Source: Bacteroidota bacterium (GTDB lineage Bacteria; Bacteroidota; Bacteroidia; Cytophagales; Cyclobacteriaceae). Taken from it: a DNA stretch of 64,000 nt. Shown here one piece after another: positions 44,194 to 51,532 of the stretch. The stretch is taken from positions 62,001 to 126,000 of the forward strand of contig JAEYWY010000026.1 in assembly GCA_023428695.1 (NCBI GenBank), read 5' to 3'. A program made the position numbers and the translations under genes. Below the pieces are notes generated by a model. It worked only from the letters and a program-made list of their open reading frames with translations, had not been told where the DNA came from and made no database searches. Each line of letters opens with the position of its first letter. Position 1 is the stretch's first letter.

Positions 44194-46287
44194 TTAACTG
44201 ATGCGGCTCCAGTTTACCACGGTCTTTCGCATTGATGCGATTTGTTGCTTGATCGTTTTGTTTTCCGGTTTTGCGAGTTCAGGGTCTGATTGCAATATCT
44301 TTTGCGCCGCATCCCGTGCAGCCTGGAGTACCTGTGAATCCAATGAAAGATCTGCAATCAACAGATCAAGAGCACCACTCTGCTGGGTGCCGAGCAAATC
44401 GCCGGGACCTCTGAGCTGGAGATCGGTCTCGGCAATCTCGAATCCGTTATTGGTTCGCGCCATTGTTTCGATACGTTTCCTTGAATCGGCCCCGAGTTTA
44501 TTACCTGTCATTAACAAGCAGTACGATTGTTCAGCGCCGCGTCCAACGCGACCGCGAAGTTGATGCAACTGTGACAACCCAAAACGCTCCGCATTCTCGA
44601 TAATCATCACCGTTGCATTTGGAACATCAACCCCTACCTCGATCACCGTTGTGGCAACCATGATTTGCGTTTCACCTTTTTTGAACCGCGCCATCTCATA
44701 ATCCTTTGCCTCGGATTTCATTTTCCCATGGACAATGCTTATCGCATAATCCGGGAATGCCCGACAAACACTTTCATAGCCATCCATCAGGTGTTTCAAA
44801 TCGAGTTTCTCGGATTCTTCGATCAGAGGATACACCATATACACTTGCCGTCCCGCCGCAACCTGTTCACGAATGAAACCGTTCACCTGCAATCTGTGTG
44901 AATCGTATCGATGTAACGTTTTGATCGGTTTTCTGCCTGCGGGCAACTCATCGATGACGGAAATGTCGAGATCGCCGTAAAGTGTCATGGCAAGTGTTCT
45001 TGGAATTGGTGTGGCGGTCATCACCAGCACGTGTGGGAAAACATCGGTATTCTTTTGCCACAATTTTGAGCGTTGTGCCACACCGAAGCGATGTTGCTCA
45101 TCTACAACGGCGAGCCCAATCCTGTTGAACTTCACCTCCTCTTCAAGAAGGGCATGGGTTCCAATAAGTATTTTTAATTTCCCCGACTGAAGGTCTTCGT
45201 GAATCTGGCGCCGTTCACTTTTTCGTGTTGAACCTGTGAGCAACGCGATGGGTATCTGCATCTGCGATGCGAACCGTTCAAGGTTTGAATAGTGCTGTTG
45301 AGCCAGAATTTCAGTGGGTGCCATCAGGGTACTTTGCGCGTCGCCCTGAAGTGCGAGTAGCATACAGATGAATGCAACAATGGTCTTTCCACTTCCCACA
45401 TCACCCTGAAGCAGGCGGTTCATCTGCTTGCCTGATTTCATATCCGCATAGATCTCTCTGATCACTCGCTTTTGCGCCTCGGTCAGCGGAAACGGAAGCA
45501 GACTGGTATAGAATTTTGTTACGAGTGACGTATCCTGAAAAATAATACCCTTGTATTTATTCTGACGCACGAGTTTCAGCTTCAACAGACGCAGCTGGAT
45601 ATAGAACAACTCTTCGAACTTGAGCCGGCGTTTTGCCTTTTCGAGAGCATCGTGATCAGGCGGAAAGTGAATGGACAAAATTGCTTCCTGTTTTGATACC
45701 AACAGGTGCTGCTTCAGCAATGTGTCGGGAAGCGTTTCGCGAATCTTGTCTTTAGCAAGGAGCAATAGCTGGGCGATGATCTTCGACAACGCTTTGCTGT
45801 CGAAATGGCGCGACCTCATTTTTTCGGTAAGCGAATAAACCGGTTGTAGTGTGCCTCCCTGCTCGTTCTTCTCGGTCAGCGGTTCAATCTCAGGATGTGC
45901 AATGGTGATTTTTGTGCCATAGCGTGTTGGTTTGCCAAATACAACATACCGCACGCCGGGCAACAGTTTGCCCACTATCCAGTTGATACCCTGAAACCAA
46001 ACTAACTCAATTGATCCGGTTTCATCTTCAAAACGGCAGACAAGTCTTTTTTTTGGTCCGGCACCAATTACCTCGCGCGTTGCAATCACACCTTTCACCT
46101 GAACGTATTGTAGTTCGTCGTGCACGTCGCGGATGAGATAGAACTTTGTTCGATCTTCGTATCGCAAAGGATAATATTGAATCAGATCGCCGAACGAAAA
46201 GATGTTTAACTCCTTATTTAGAATCGCTGCTCTCTGGGGCCCTACTCCTTTTAGAAATTCTACCGGCGTATCAAAAAAGGCGGTCAT
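44194..46287 (-). CDS. recG: ATP-dependent DNA helicase RecG
   Basis: A 697-aa branch-migrating helicase that reverses stalled forks. An N-terminal OB/wedge domain (QLNIFSFGDLIQYYPLRYEDRTKFY) is followed by the SF2 helicase core: LLQGDVGSGKTIVAFI (Walker A), VVDEQHRFGV (DEQH box), MTATPIPRTLAMTL (motif III), and LRGRVGRGAEQSYCL (motif VI). The C-terminal TRG-like part reads LQLRGPGDLLGTQQSG. Length is normal. It is transcribed away from the small gene at 46430 and lies 59 bases upstream of the sensor gene on the same strand. Confidence 0.96.
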   Translation of the reverse strand: MTAFFDTPVEFLKGVGPQRAAILNKELNIFSFGDLIQYYPLRYEDRTKFYLIRDVHDELQYVQVKGVIATREVIGAGPKKRLVCRFEDETGSIELVWFQGINWIVGKLLPGVRYVVFGKPTRYGTKITIAHPEIEPLTEKNEQGGTLQPVYSLTEKMRSRHFDSKALSKIIAQLLLLAKDKIRETLPDTLLKQHLLVSKQEAILSIHFPPDHDALEKAKRRLKFEELFYIQLRLLKLKLVRQNKYKGIIFQDTSLVTKFYTSLLPFPLTEAQKRVIREIYADMKSGKQMNRLLQGDVGSGKTIVAFICMLLALQGDAQSTLMAPTEILAQQHYSNLERFASQMQIPIALLTGSTRKSERRQIHEDLQSGKLKILIGTHALLEEEVKFNRIGLAVVDEQHRFGVAQRSKLWQKNTDVFPHVLVMTATPIPRTLAMTLYGDLDISVIDELPAGRKPIKTLHRYDSHRLQVNGFIREQVAAGRQVYMVYPLIEESEKLDLKHLMDGYESVCRAFPDYAISIVHGKMKSEAKDYEMARFKKGETQIMVATTVIEVGVDVPNATVMIIENAERFGLSQLHQLRGRVGRGAEQSYCLLMTGNKLGADSRKRIETMARTNNGFEIAETDLQLRGPGDLLGTQQSGALDLLIADLSLDSQVLQAARDAAQKILQSDPELAKPENKTIKQQIASMRKTVVNWSRIS

Positions 46288-46355
46288 GTAGGTTTTTTTG
46301 AAACGAAAAATGAAAAATACTCATAAGCAAAATGAGTAATCACCAATTTGTGAAT

Positions 46356-46363
46356 TACTTTTG
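46356..46363 (+). promoter_or_regulatory. Bacteroidota -7 promoter element before the 81-aa gene
   Basis: TACTTTTG matches TAnnTTTG, 67 bases upstream of ATG 46430 and in the gap divergent from recG. The -33 part is unclear. Confidence 0.4.
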
Positions 46364-46429
46364 TGGCCGCGTTTGATTTTTTGCGGTTACCATAATTTTT
46401 CACAAGGAATTAACGGCGGGCTTGAAATT

Positions 46430-46675
46430 ATGAAGATTAGTTCCAGAGTTTACAAAGGTATCGAGTACGTTCAGCTTAGTGATCTACCGGCTGACCAACA
46501 ACAACAAGTCACACTTGCACTCGAACATACATTTATCAAGCTTCTGATCGACAAAAGTATCATCAGCAACTGCATCCAGTACAAGGACTACGAAAACTGG
46601 TTTGATAAAGCATACCCTGAAGAAAGGTCTGTGACCAAGATCGAGAACCCGGTCAAACAACAGGTGTTAGCCTAG
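46430..46675 (+). CDS. Small hypothetical protein (81 aa)
   Basis: 81 aa from ATG 46430; the frame is open further upstream but the promoter-like TACTTTTG lies there. Soluble, no signal peptide. The N-terminal beta part KISSRVYKGIEYVQLSDL is followed by a helix (QVTLALEHTFIKLLID) and NCIQYKDYENWFDKAYPEE. I do not recognise the family. Its stop lies 3 bases upstream of the frameshifted VOC gene, which converges. Coding is supported by the composition and the promoter only. Confidence 0.6.
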   Translation: MKISSRVYKGIEYVQLSDLPADQQQQVTLALEHTFIKLLIDKSIISNCIQYKDYENWFDKAYPEERSVTKIENPVKQQVLA

Positions 46676-47065
46676 TCCCATATTCCATTCTCCGGAACAA
46701 TTTCGAGAACATTCCCGGCAGGATCCTCAAAATAGAAAGATCGTTTCCCTGACGGCCAGGTAACCTCATCAATGATTTCGATGCCGGCCTCTTCGAGCCT
46801 AAGCTTTTCTTTTTCGTAGTTTTCTTCACGTACTTCAAATGCAAAATGAAGTTTTCCTGAAGCGAAGTGTGCTGGCGGGCTTTTTCTTGTCTCGTGAGTC
46901 GTCAGGATTGAAGCAAAGCAGTACAGATTCGCCGGCACGAAAGAAAATGTGCTTGTCTTCGAGATGACTAATCACCGGGAGTTCGAGAATTCCGCTATAG
47001 AACGCTTTGATCACTTCGAGGTCGCGGGCGTAGAAACAGGTTTCCTTAATTCTAAGGCAGTTCAT
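46672..47065 (-). pseudogene. VOC family gene broken by a single-base frameshift
   Basis: Two frames together make one glyoxalase/bleomycin-resistance-like protein. The first half starts at ATG 47065 (MNCLRIKETCFYARDLEVIK) and breaks after DDSRDKKK. The second half continues one base off, from SPPAHFASGKLHFAFEVREE to FYFEDPAGNVLEIVPE at 46672. The shift falls at a run of five A on the coding strand (46881-46885, seen as T), one extra base. The gene is either truly broken, a sequencing slip, or frameshift-decoded. Its start overlaps the nitronate monooxygenase stop by 14 bases. Confidence 0.75.
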
Positions 47066-48014
47066 TGATCATCGATTTTTTGAGACGGTTATACTCGTTC
47101 CAGATTCCTTCGACCACGGTTGCCGCGGGCTGTATGCGTCGGACGGCAGCCGAGACCTGGCCAATCTCCAGTTCACCCTCGTCGAGGTCACCTTCAAAGA
47201 TGCCGCGTTTTGCACGACGGCTTCCCAGGAGGTCCTGCAACTCCTGAACCGAGGCTCCCCTGCGTTCGGCTTCAAGCACCTGCAAACCGAAACGGTTCCG
47301 GATCAGCCTCACCGGCGTAAGCTGTTTCATTGTAAGTACCGTATCGCCCTCATTGCTTTCAATAACCTTTTGCTTAAAAGCCGGATGGGCTGAAGACTCC
47401 TCGGTGACTGCGAACCGCGTACCGATCTGAACTCCATCCGCGCCAAGTACCATGGCAGCGAGCATGGATCTCCCGCTTGCTATTCCACCTGCTGCAATCA
47501 CCGGAATGTCGACTGCGTCTCTTACCATTGGGACGAGGACAAGAGTGGTGGTTTCTTCTCTCCCGTTGTGACCGCCGGCTTCAAACCCTTCAGCCACTAC
47601 CGCGTCTACGCCCGCATCGGCAGCCTTCTTTGCAAAGCGAACACTTGAAACCAAGTGGACGACTACGATCCCGTTGTCTTTGAGTTTGCCCGTCCAGGCG
47701 GATGGATTCCCTGCCGACGTAAAGACTATACGAACACCTTCTTCAACGATAATCTGCATCAGCTTTTCGATGTCCGGATAAAGCAGCGGTACGTTTACTC
47801 CAAACGGCCTCCGGGTCGCAGCCTTGCATTTTTGAATGTGCTCTCGAAGCACCTCCGGGTACATGGAACCGGCCCCGATAAGTCCAAGAGCGCCCGCGTT
47901 GCTGACTGCGGATGCAAGGCGCCATCCGCTGCACCATACCATACCGGCCTGAATAATTGGAATCCCGGTTTGAAATAATTCGGTTATTTTTTTGCGCCGT
48001 GTGACTTCACTCAT
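47052..48014 (-). CDS. Nitronate monooxygenase
   Basis: A 320-aa FMN-dependent enzyme of the NMO/2-nitropropane dioxygenase group, oxidising alkyl nitronates such as propionate-3-nitronate. Typical parts: PIIQAGMVWCSGWRLASAVS, GLIGAGSMYPE, the flavin loop VVAEGFEAGGHNGREE with its catalytic His, and VIAAGGIASGRSMLAAMVLG then ADGVQIGTRFAVTEES. It is not the FabK type by size and layout, though FabK-like enoyl reductase is close and cannot be fully excluded. The VOC gene overlaps its end. Confidence 0.88.
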   Translation of the reverse strand: MSEVTRRKKITELFQTGIPIIQAGMVWCSGWRLASAVSNAGALGLIGAGSMYPEVLREHIQKCKAATRRPFGVNVPLLYPDIEKLMQIIVEEGVRIVFTSAGNPSAWTGKLKDNGIVVVHLVSSVRFAKKAADAGVDAVVAEGFEAGGHNGREETTTLVLVPMVRDAVDIPVIAAGGIASGRSMLAAMVLGADGVQIGTRFAVTEESSAHPAFKQKVIESNEGDTVLTMKQLTPVRLIRNRFGLQVLEAERRGASVQELQDLLGSRRAKRGIFEGDLDEGELEIGQVSAAVRRIQPAATVVEGIWNEYNRLKKSMINELP

Positions 48015-48322
48015 AAAGCGTGAAAAGAAAGTTTTGTTTGGTAATATCGGAGAAATCCTCGGACACCGAATCGTCAGGCACTCAATTCGTTATTTTTCGC
48101 GTCTCAAAGTTGTCCACAAAGAATGGATTTATAAAAGTAACGCTAACGTGTTGATTACAAGCCCTTTAATGCTTAACCTATTCCTAATGTGGATAAAAGA
48201 CCTTTTTTGTGGAAATCTTTTTTTGTTTTTTTCACCCCTTCATAAGTACTTGAATTTTAAGGTTTTTCTTTTTCGTTGAGGTGTCGAACCACCCGATTTT
48301 GTGGTCCGCACTTTGCAATGTC
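48015..48322. other. AT-rich gene-free stretch with DnaA-box-like sites
   Basis: About 308 bases between nitronate monooxygenase (minus) and the TlpA gene (plus) hold no gene I can support. A perfect DnaA box (TTATCCACA, as TGTGGATAA at 48188-48196), a TTGTCCACA at 48110-48118 (one change) and a TGTGGAAAT at 48208-48216 (two changes) fall within about 107 bases. T-rich runs lie around 48200-48232. It could be an origin-like or DnaA-titrating site, or just promoters of the TlpA operon. Confidence 0.5.
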
Positions 48323-48814
48323 ATGACAAAAATTTTGAGAATGAGGCATCTGATTATCGCACTCGTGTTTTTTGGCGGGGCCGTCTCGGCCCAGGATATA
48401 CCGGTTATCAAGATTAAAGATCTTGAATCGGTTATGGCCTCAAAGGATCACGAGATTCACGTTATCAATTTCTGGGCCACCTGGTGCGGACCATGCGTCA
48501 GCGAGCTTCCCTATTTCGAAGCGCTGACTGCGGAGGCAAGACCGGATGTCAACGTGACTCTCATCAATCTCGATTTCAAAGATCAGATTGACCGGGTGAA
48601 GAAGTTTGTGAAGCGTCGCAATCTCAAATCAACCGTTCTCCTACTGGATGAGGTCGACTACAATTCCTGGATTGACCGGATTGAAGAAAGCTGGTCGGGT
48701 ACGATACCGGCTACCCTCATAATCAATACAAAGACCGGTAAAAGAAAATTTATTGGAAAGGAGTTGAACGAAGGCGACCTTCATCGCCTTGTCGAAGAAC
48801 TGCAAAAATCATAA
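48323..48814 (+). CDS. TlpA family thiol-disulfide reductase
   Basis: About 163 aa from ATG 48323; ATG 48341 is equally good and gives the cleaner signal peptide MRHLIIALVFFGGAVSAQ. The thioredoxin fold is clear: INFWATWCGPCVSELPYF with the CGPC redox site, a TlpA-like insertion, and the cis-Pro in GTIPATLIINTKTGK. It works in the periplasm in cytochrome maturation or protein disulfide handling. A second thioredoxin-family gene follows after 12 bases. Confidence 0.9.
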   Translation: MTKILRMRHLIIALVFFGGAVSAQDIPVIKIKDLESVMASKDHEIHVINFWATWCGPCVSELPYFEALTAEARPDVNVTLINLDFKDQIDRVKKFVKRRNLKSTVLLLDEVDYNSWIDRIEESWSGTIPATLIINTKTGKRKFIGKELNEGDLHRLVEELQKS

Positions 48815-48826
48815 CCGACCAACATC

Positions 48827-49438
48827 ATGAAAAAGTTAAGTGTATTCTTAGCCATCATTGCGGGCTCTACCCTGTTTATGGCGTTCACAAACGGCGGCTA
48901 CCAGGTAGGTGATGCCGTGAAAGATTTTTCCCTCAAGAACACCGATGGCCGGAAGGTGAGCCTTTCGGATTACAAAGACCAAAAGGGCGTAATTGTAATT
49001 TTCGATTGCAACACATGTCCCTATTCGAAGAAATACAACAGCCGGATCATCGCGCTCAACAAGAAGTACAAGAATGCCGGGTTCCCGGTTGTTACAATAA
49101 ACGCTAACGACCCTCAAAAATCACCAGGGGATTCTTTCGATGCTATGGTGGCTCAGGCAAAGAAGAAGAACTACGACTTCCCCTACCTTGTAGACGAAAC
49201 ACAGGATGTCGCCAGAGCTTTTGGAGCGACAAATACCCCGCACGTTTATGTCCTGCAAAACAAGGGCGGCGAATTCAAGGTAGCGTATATCGGCGCGATT
49301 GATAACAACGCTGCGGATGAAGACGATGCAACCGAAAAATACGTCGAAGCTGCGGTTGATGCATTGATTGCCAACAAGCCCGTACCGAAAGAAAAAACCA
49401 AAGCTATCGGCTGCGGCATCAAATACAGAAATGCTTAG
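48827..49438 (+). CDS. Secreted redoxin domain protein (AhpC/TSA-like)
   Basis: A 203-aa exported redoxin. Signal peptide: KKLSVFLAIIAGSTLFMAF. The redoxin core shows VGDAVKDFSLKNTDGRKVSL, VIVIFDCNTCPYSKKYNSR with a CNTC pair (thioredoxin-like, not CGPC), the FPVVTINANDPQ strand and TNTPHVYVLQ with cis-Pro. An acidic stretch NAADEDDATEK is seen near the end. It may act with the TlpA protein just upstream. A strong terminator follows. Confidence 0.9.
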   Translation: MKKLSVFLAIIAGSTLFMAFTNGGYQVGDAVKDFSLKNTDGRKVSLSDYKDQKGVIVIFDCNTCPYSKKYNSRIIALNKKYKNAGFPVVTINANDPQKSPGDSFDAMVAQAKKKNYDFPYLVDETQDVARAFGATNTPHVYVLQNKGGEFKVAYIGAIDNNAADEDDATEKYVEAAVDALIANKPVPKEKTKAIGCGIKYRNA

Positions 49439-49463
49439 TTTAAGGAAAGCCAAACGACCTGAG

Positions 49464-49491
49464 AAAAGGCTGCTATCGCAGCCTTTTTTTT
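49464..49491 (+). terminator. Rho-independent terminator of the thioredoxin gene pair
   Basis: AAAAGGCTGC (49464-49473), loop TATC, GCAGCCTTTT (49478-49487), then T to 49491. A 10-bp stem with an 8-T run; it ends the TlpA-redoxin unit. Confidence 0.93.
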
Positions 49492-49945
49492 ATGCAAGCC
49501 GTCAACAACACAAGGCTACGATGCAAATAGCCGACGCGAACAGGAAGTGGGTGCAATCGTATAGTTCATGAAAAATTGCATTGTGATTTTTCGTTTCGCA
49601 TATACCAGTCCTTTACCTACCCCGGAATTCAATATTTCTTATGGATTTCTTCTTCTAGTCGTTATTGCGTCGTCGATGTGTCAATGATGCCGTCTCACCC
49701 GTCAGGCAGTGTTCACGCACCGTTCACCCGATGTTGACCCGTACGATATATTCGTCAGTCGGAACATCTACGCGCGAAAGAAGCGTGCGCGAATCCCGGG
49801 GCAGCATAATCCAGTCACCGACGTTACATCGACTACACGTCGTCTTCGCATCAGACTAGTGTCAGGAATTGATGTGTTGGTCGCAATCCGTTTCGGGGGG
49901 TGGAAAGTTTCGGGTTCCACTTCGAAAACTGTTCACAGAAATAGA
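49492..49945. other. Gene-free gap of about 450 bases
   Basis: I see no supported gene between the redoxin terminator and the SMR exporter. Short frames here (49665-49859, 49709-49951) are Arg/Ser/Thr-rich and look random. I see no tRNA, tmRNA or other RNA I can name, and no repeat above chance. A C-rich GTTCACGCACC-GTTCACCCG near-repeat at 49710-49730 is the only local pattern. Confidence 0.5.
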
Positions 49946-50260
49946 CTATGACACAACTTTCAGCCCGACGATAGATGAAATCAGCGTCAGCAGGAAAAAT
50001 ACCCTCCAGAAGAAGGCAGGTTCATTGAAGAAGACTATTCCAACGACCGCTGTTCCCACTGCACCGATTCCGGTCCAGACCCCGTAAGCCGTCCCTAAAG
50101 GTATCTCCTGAGCTGCCTTGTTGAGGAGGTAGAAACTTAACGAAATACAAACGAAGAATAGAAGCGACCACAATGGCCGCGTGAAGTTGTTGGACAGCTT
50201 AAGACAGGTTGTGAAGCCTACTTCAAACAAACCTGCGAGTACCAAATATATCCACGCCAT
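49946..50260 (-). CDS. SMR family exporter (Gdx/SugE-like)
   Basis: A 104-aa small multidrug resistance protein with four membrane helices. The substrate/proton Glu13 is in VLAGLFEVGFTTCLKL. The stretch GTAYGVWTGIGAVGTAVVG is of the SugE/Gdx kind, so guanidinium export is more likely than multidrug export (inference); no partner gene, as needed by heterodimeric SMRs, is nearby. I see no ykkC guanidine riboswitch in the 378 bases upstream, but cannot exclude it. Confidence 0.9.
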   Translation of the reverse strand: MAWIYLVLAGLFEVGFTTCLKLSNNFTRPLWSLLFFVCISLSFYLLNKAAQEIPLGTAYGVWTGIGAVGTAVVGIVFFNEPAFFWRVFFLLTLISSIVGLKVVS

Positions 50261-50451
50261 AGTTTCTATTTCAAATTTTAGCCGAACGGCAATAAGAATT
50301 TTTTTTTCACCGGATGTAATCTTCGGGAAAATTTTTGAGATGTTTTATTGTAATGTTTTTTCCTGCGGAGGAGTTTTTTTCTTAGCTGAGATTGTCTGGC
50401 GCTGCCGGTGAGAAAACAACGTACAGGTTATGCGCAATTCTGAGAAGTCGG

Positions 50452-50475
50452 ACGTTTCGTTCCATAACGAAACGT
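50452..50475. promoter_or_regulatory. Perfect 10-bp inverted repeat, operator-like
   Basis: ACGTTTCGTT-CCAT-AACGAAACGT: arms of 10 bp with a 4-base spacer in the 378-base gap 50261-50638 between SMR (minus) and the 128-aa gene (plus). It is 192 bases from the SMR start and 164 from the other. No T-tract follows. It looks like a binding site for a dimeric regulator. The rest of the gap shows no gene. Confidence 0.45.
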
Positions 50476-50638
50476 TCCCATCGATTAGGGCTGAAGTCCA
50501 CGTACGATTTCAAGGACAACTGGACCGCGAATTCCCGTTCACAGGATGTGCAAGATGCAAGTTCGCCGCGCGTTTTTAATTAAGCGGATTAAAAATGTGG
50601 CATACCTTGTGATTGTATTTCGGAAAGTCGTGTAAGCA

Positions 50639-51025
50639 ATGAAGAAAGCCTATCTTTTACTGGTTCTGGTCTTCGCGGTATCAGCGAACCTATACGCCTA
50701 CGATTCCGGGATTGCTTTGAGTACGGAGAAAGGTGTCGCCATGCAGGTCTATGTGAATGGCAAACTTTACAACAGGGAGCCCGGGAAATTCGTGCGTGTT
50801 CGATCAACCCCGGGACTATTTAACATCGAGGTGCGGGTCCTTAATCCGTCCAATAAGAAATGGTACTCGGTGAAAAAAGAGATTCGCGCGCAGAAGGGTT
50901 TTGAGCTCCAATACAAAGTGGTCTTCGTGAATTCGAGACCCGAACTTGTTGAGGCGAAGAAGTATCCGATTTACTCGCGCTACTTCCTGAACCCGAGCCT
51001 TTACAACAGGCACTCTGTAACCTAG
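50639..51025 (+). CDS. Secreted hypothetical protein, DUF4476-like N-terminus
   Basis: A 128-aa protein with signal peptide KKAYLLLVLVFAVSANLYAY. The mature part has beta strands like ALSTEKGVAMQVYVNGKLYN and VRVRSTPGLFNIEVRVLNP, a PEGA-like sandwich that I know from the N-terminal half of DUF4476 proteins in Bacteroidota; the DUF4476 helical half is absent. It ends 11 bases before the stop of the convergent glycine-rich membrane protein. Function unknown. Confidence 0.78.
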   Translation: MKKAYLLLVLVFAVSANLYAYDSGIALSTEKGVAMQVYVNGKLYNREPGKFVRVRSTPGLFNIEVRVLNPSNKKWYSVKKEIRAQKGFELQYKVVFVNSRPELVEAKKYPIYSRYFLNPSLYNRHSVT

Positions 51026-51036
51026 CCCGGGTTGTC

Positions 51037-51345
51037 CTAGCGTTTCTGGGGTGCTCTGGTTATCAAAACAACCACCGCGATAATCATCGCAATCACCATC
51101 AACTTGCCTCCGAAGGCAAATACCATCGGTATGCCCCAGTGTCCATGAAACAGGGCCCCGAAGAGAGCTCCTATTCCACCGAAAACAGCGCCGAACACCG
51201 CGCCTATTATACCAAACACAGCGCCGATTGCGCCAACGATCAGGCCAAACAGTCCGCCAAGAATACCAATCCAAAAGGGAAAGGTTATTATCACGATTAT
51301 TACAAGTAGAACGGTGGTACCGGTTGAGTTTGTCCTGGTTTGCAT
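51037..51345 (-). CDS. Glycine-rich small membrane protein
   Basis: About 102 aa from ATG 51345; the frame opens at 51432 but its first 29 residues look non-coding. A first helix (TTVLLVIIVIITFPFWIGIL) is followed by glycine-zipper-like repeats (GGLFGLIVGAIGAVFGII and GAVFGAVFGGIGALFGALF) and a last helix (LMVIAMIIAVVVLI). Such GxxxG patterns oligomerise. The family is not known to me; similar proteins sit near envelope stress genes in relatives (inference). Confidence 0.7.
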   Translation of the reverse strand: MQTRTNSTGTTVLLVIIVIITFPFWIGILGGLFGLIVGAIGAVFGIIGAVFGAVFGGIGALFGALFHGHWGIPMVFAFGGKLMVIAMIIAVVVLITRAPQKR

Positions 51346-51491
51346 ACGATCGGTTTTACTTTGGATACCAAATACGCTCAAATTCTGTGCGAATCCTGCA
51401 AACACTGAAATCAGCCTAAAAACAGGCATCAATCTGCGGCCGGTGTTGAATATCGAACATTATCAGATAACAAAATCGTACACAAAAGAAA

Positions 51492-51511
51492 GGGCCGGTC
51501 AAAGCCGGCCC
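51492..51511 (-). terminator. Terminator of the fad operon
   Basis: GGGCCGG (51492-51498) pairs with CCGGCCC (51505-51511), loop TCAAAG. On the minus strand it is followed by TTTCTTTTGTG, so it fits termination after the acyl-CoA dehydrogenase gene, which ends at 51533. Confidence 0.75.
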
Positions 51512-51532
51512 AATCTCAGTTTAGGTTATTTC

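Noticed and set aside
46835..46938. Two separate VOC genes in overlapping frames
   Set aside because: Each frame holds only half of a VOC module and the halves join at a homopolymer, so a single frameshifted gene is more likely.
48015..48322. The main oriC at the 48-kb DnaA boxes
   Set aside because: It has the better DnaA boxes, but the strand asymmetry does not change sign here (C stays above G on both sides); 59.5 kb fits better.
49665..49951. Two short overlapping plus frames (64 and 80 aa)
   Set aside because: Arg/Thr/Ser-rich, in two frames with no preference, and the second runs into the SMR gene's end; no promoter or family sign.
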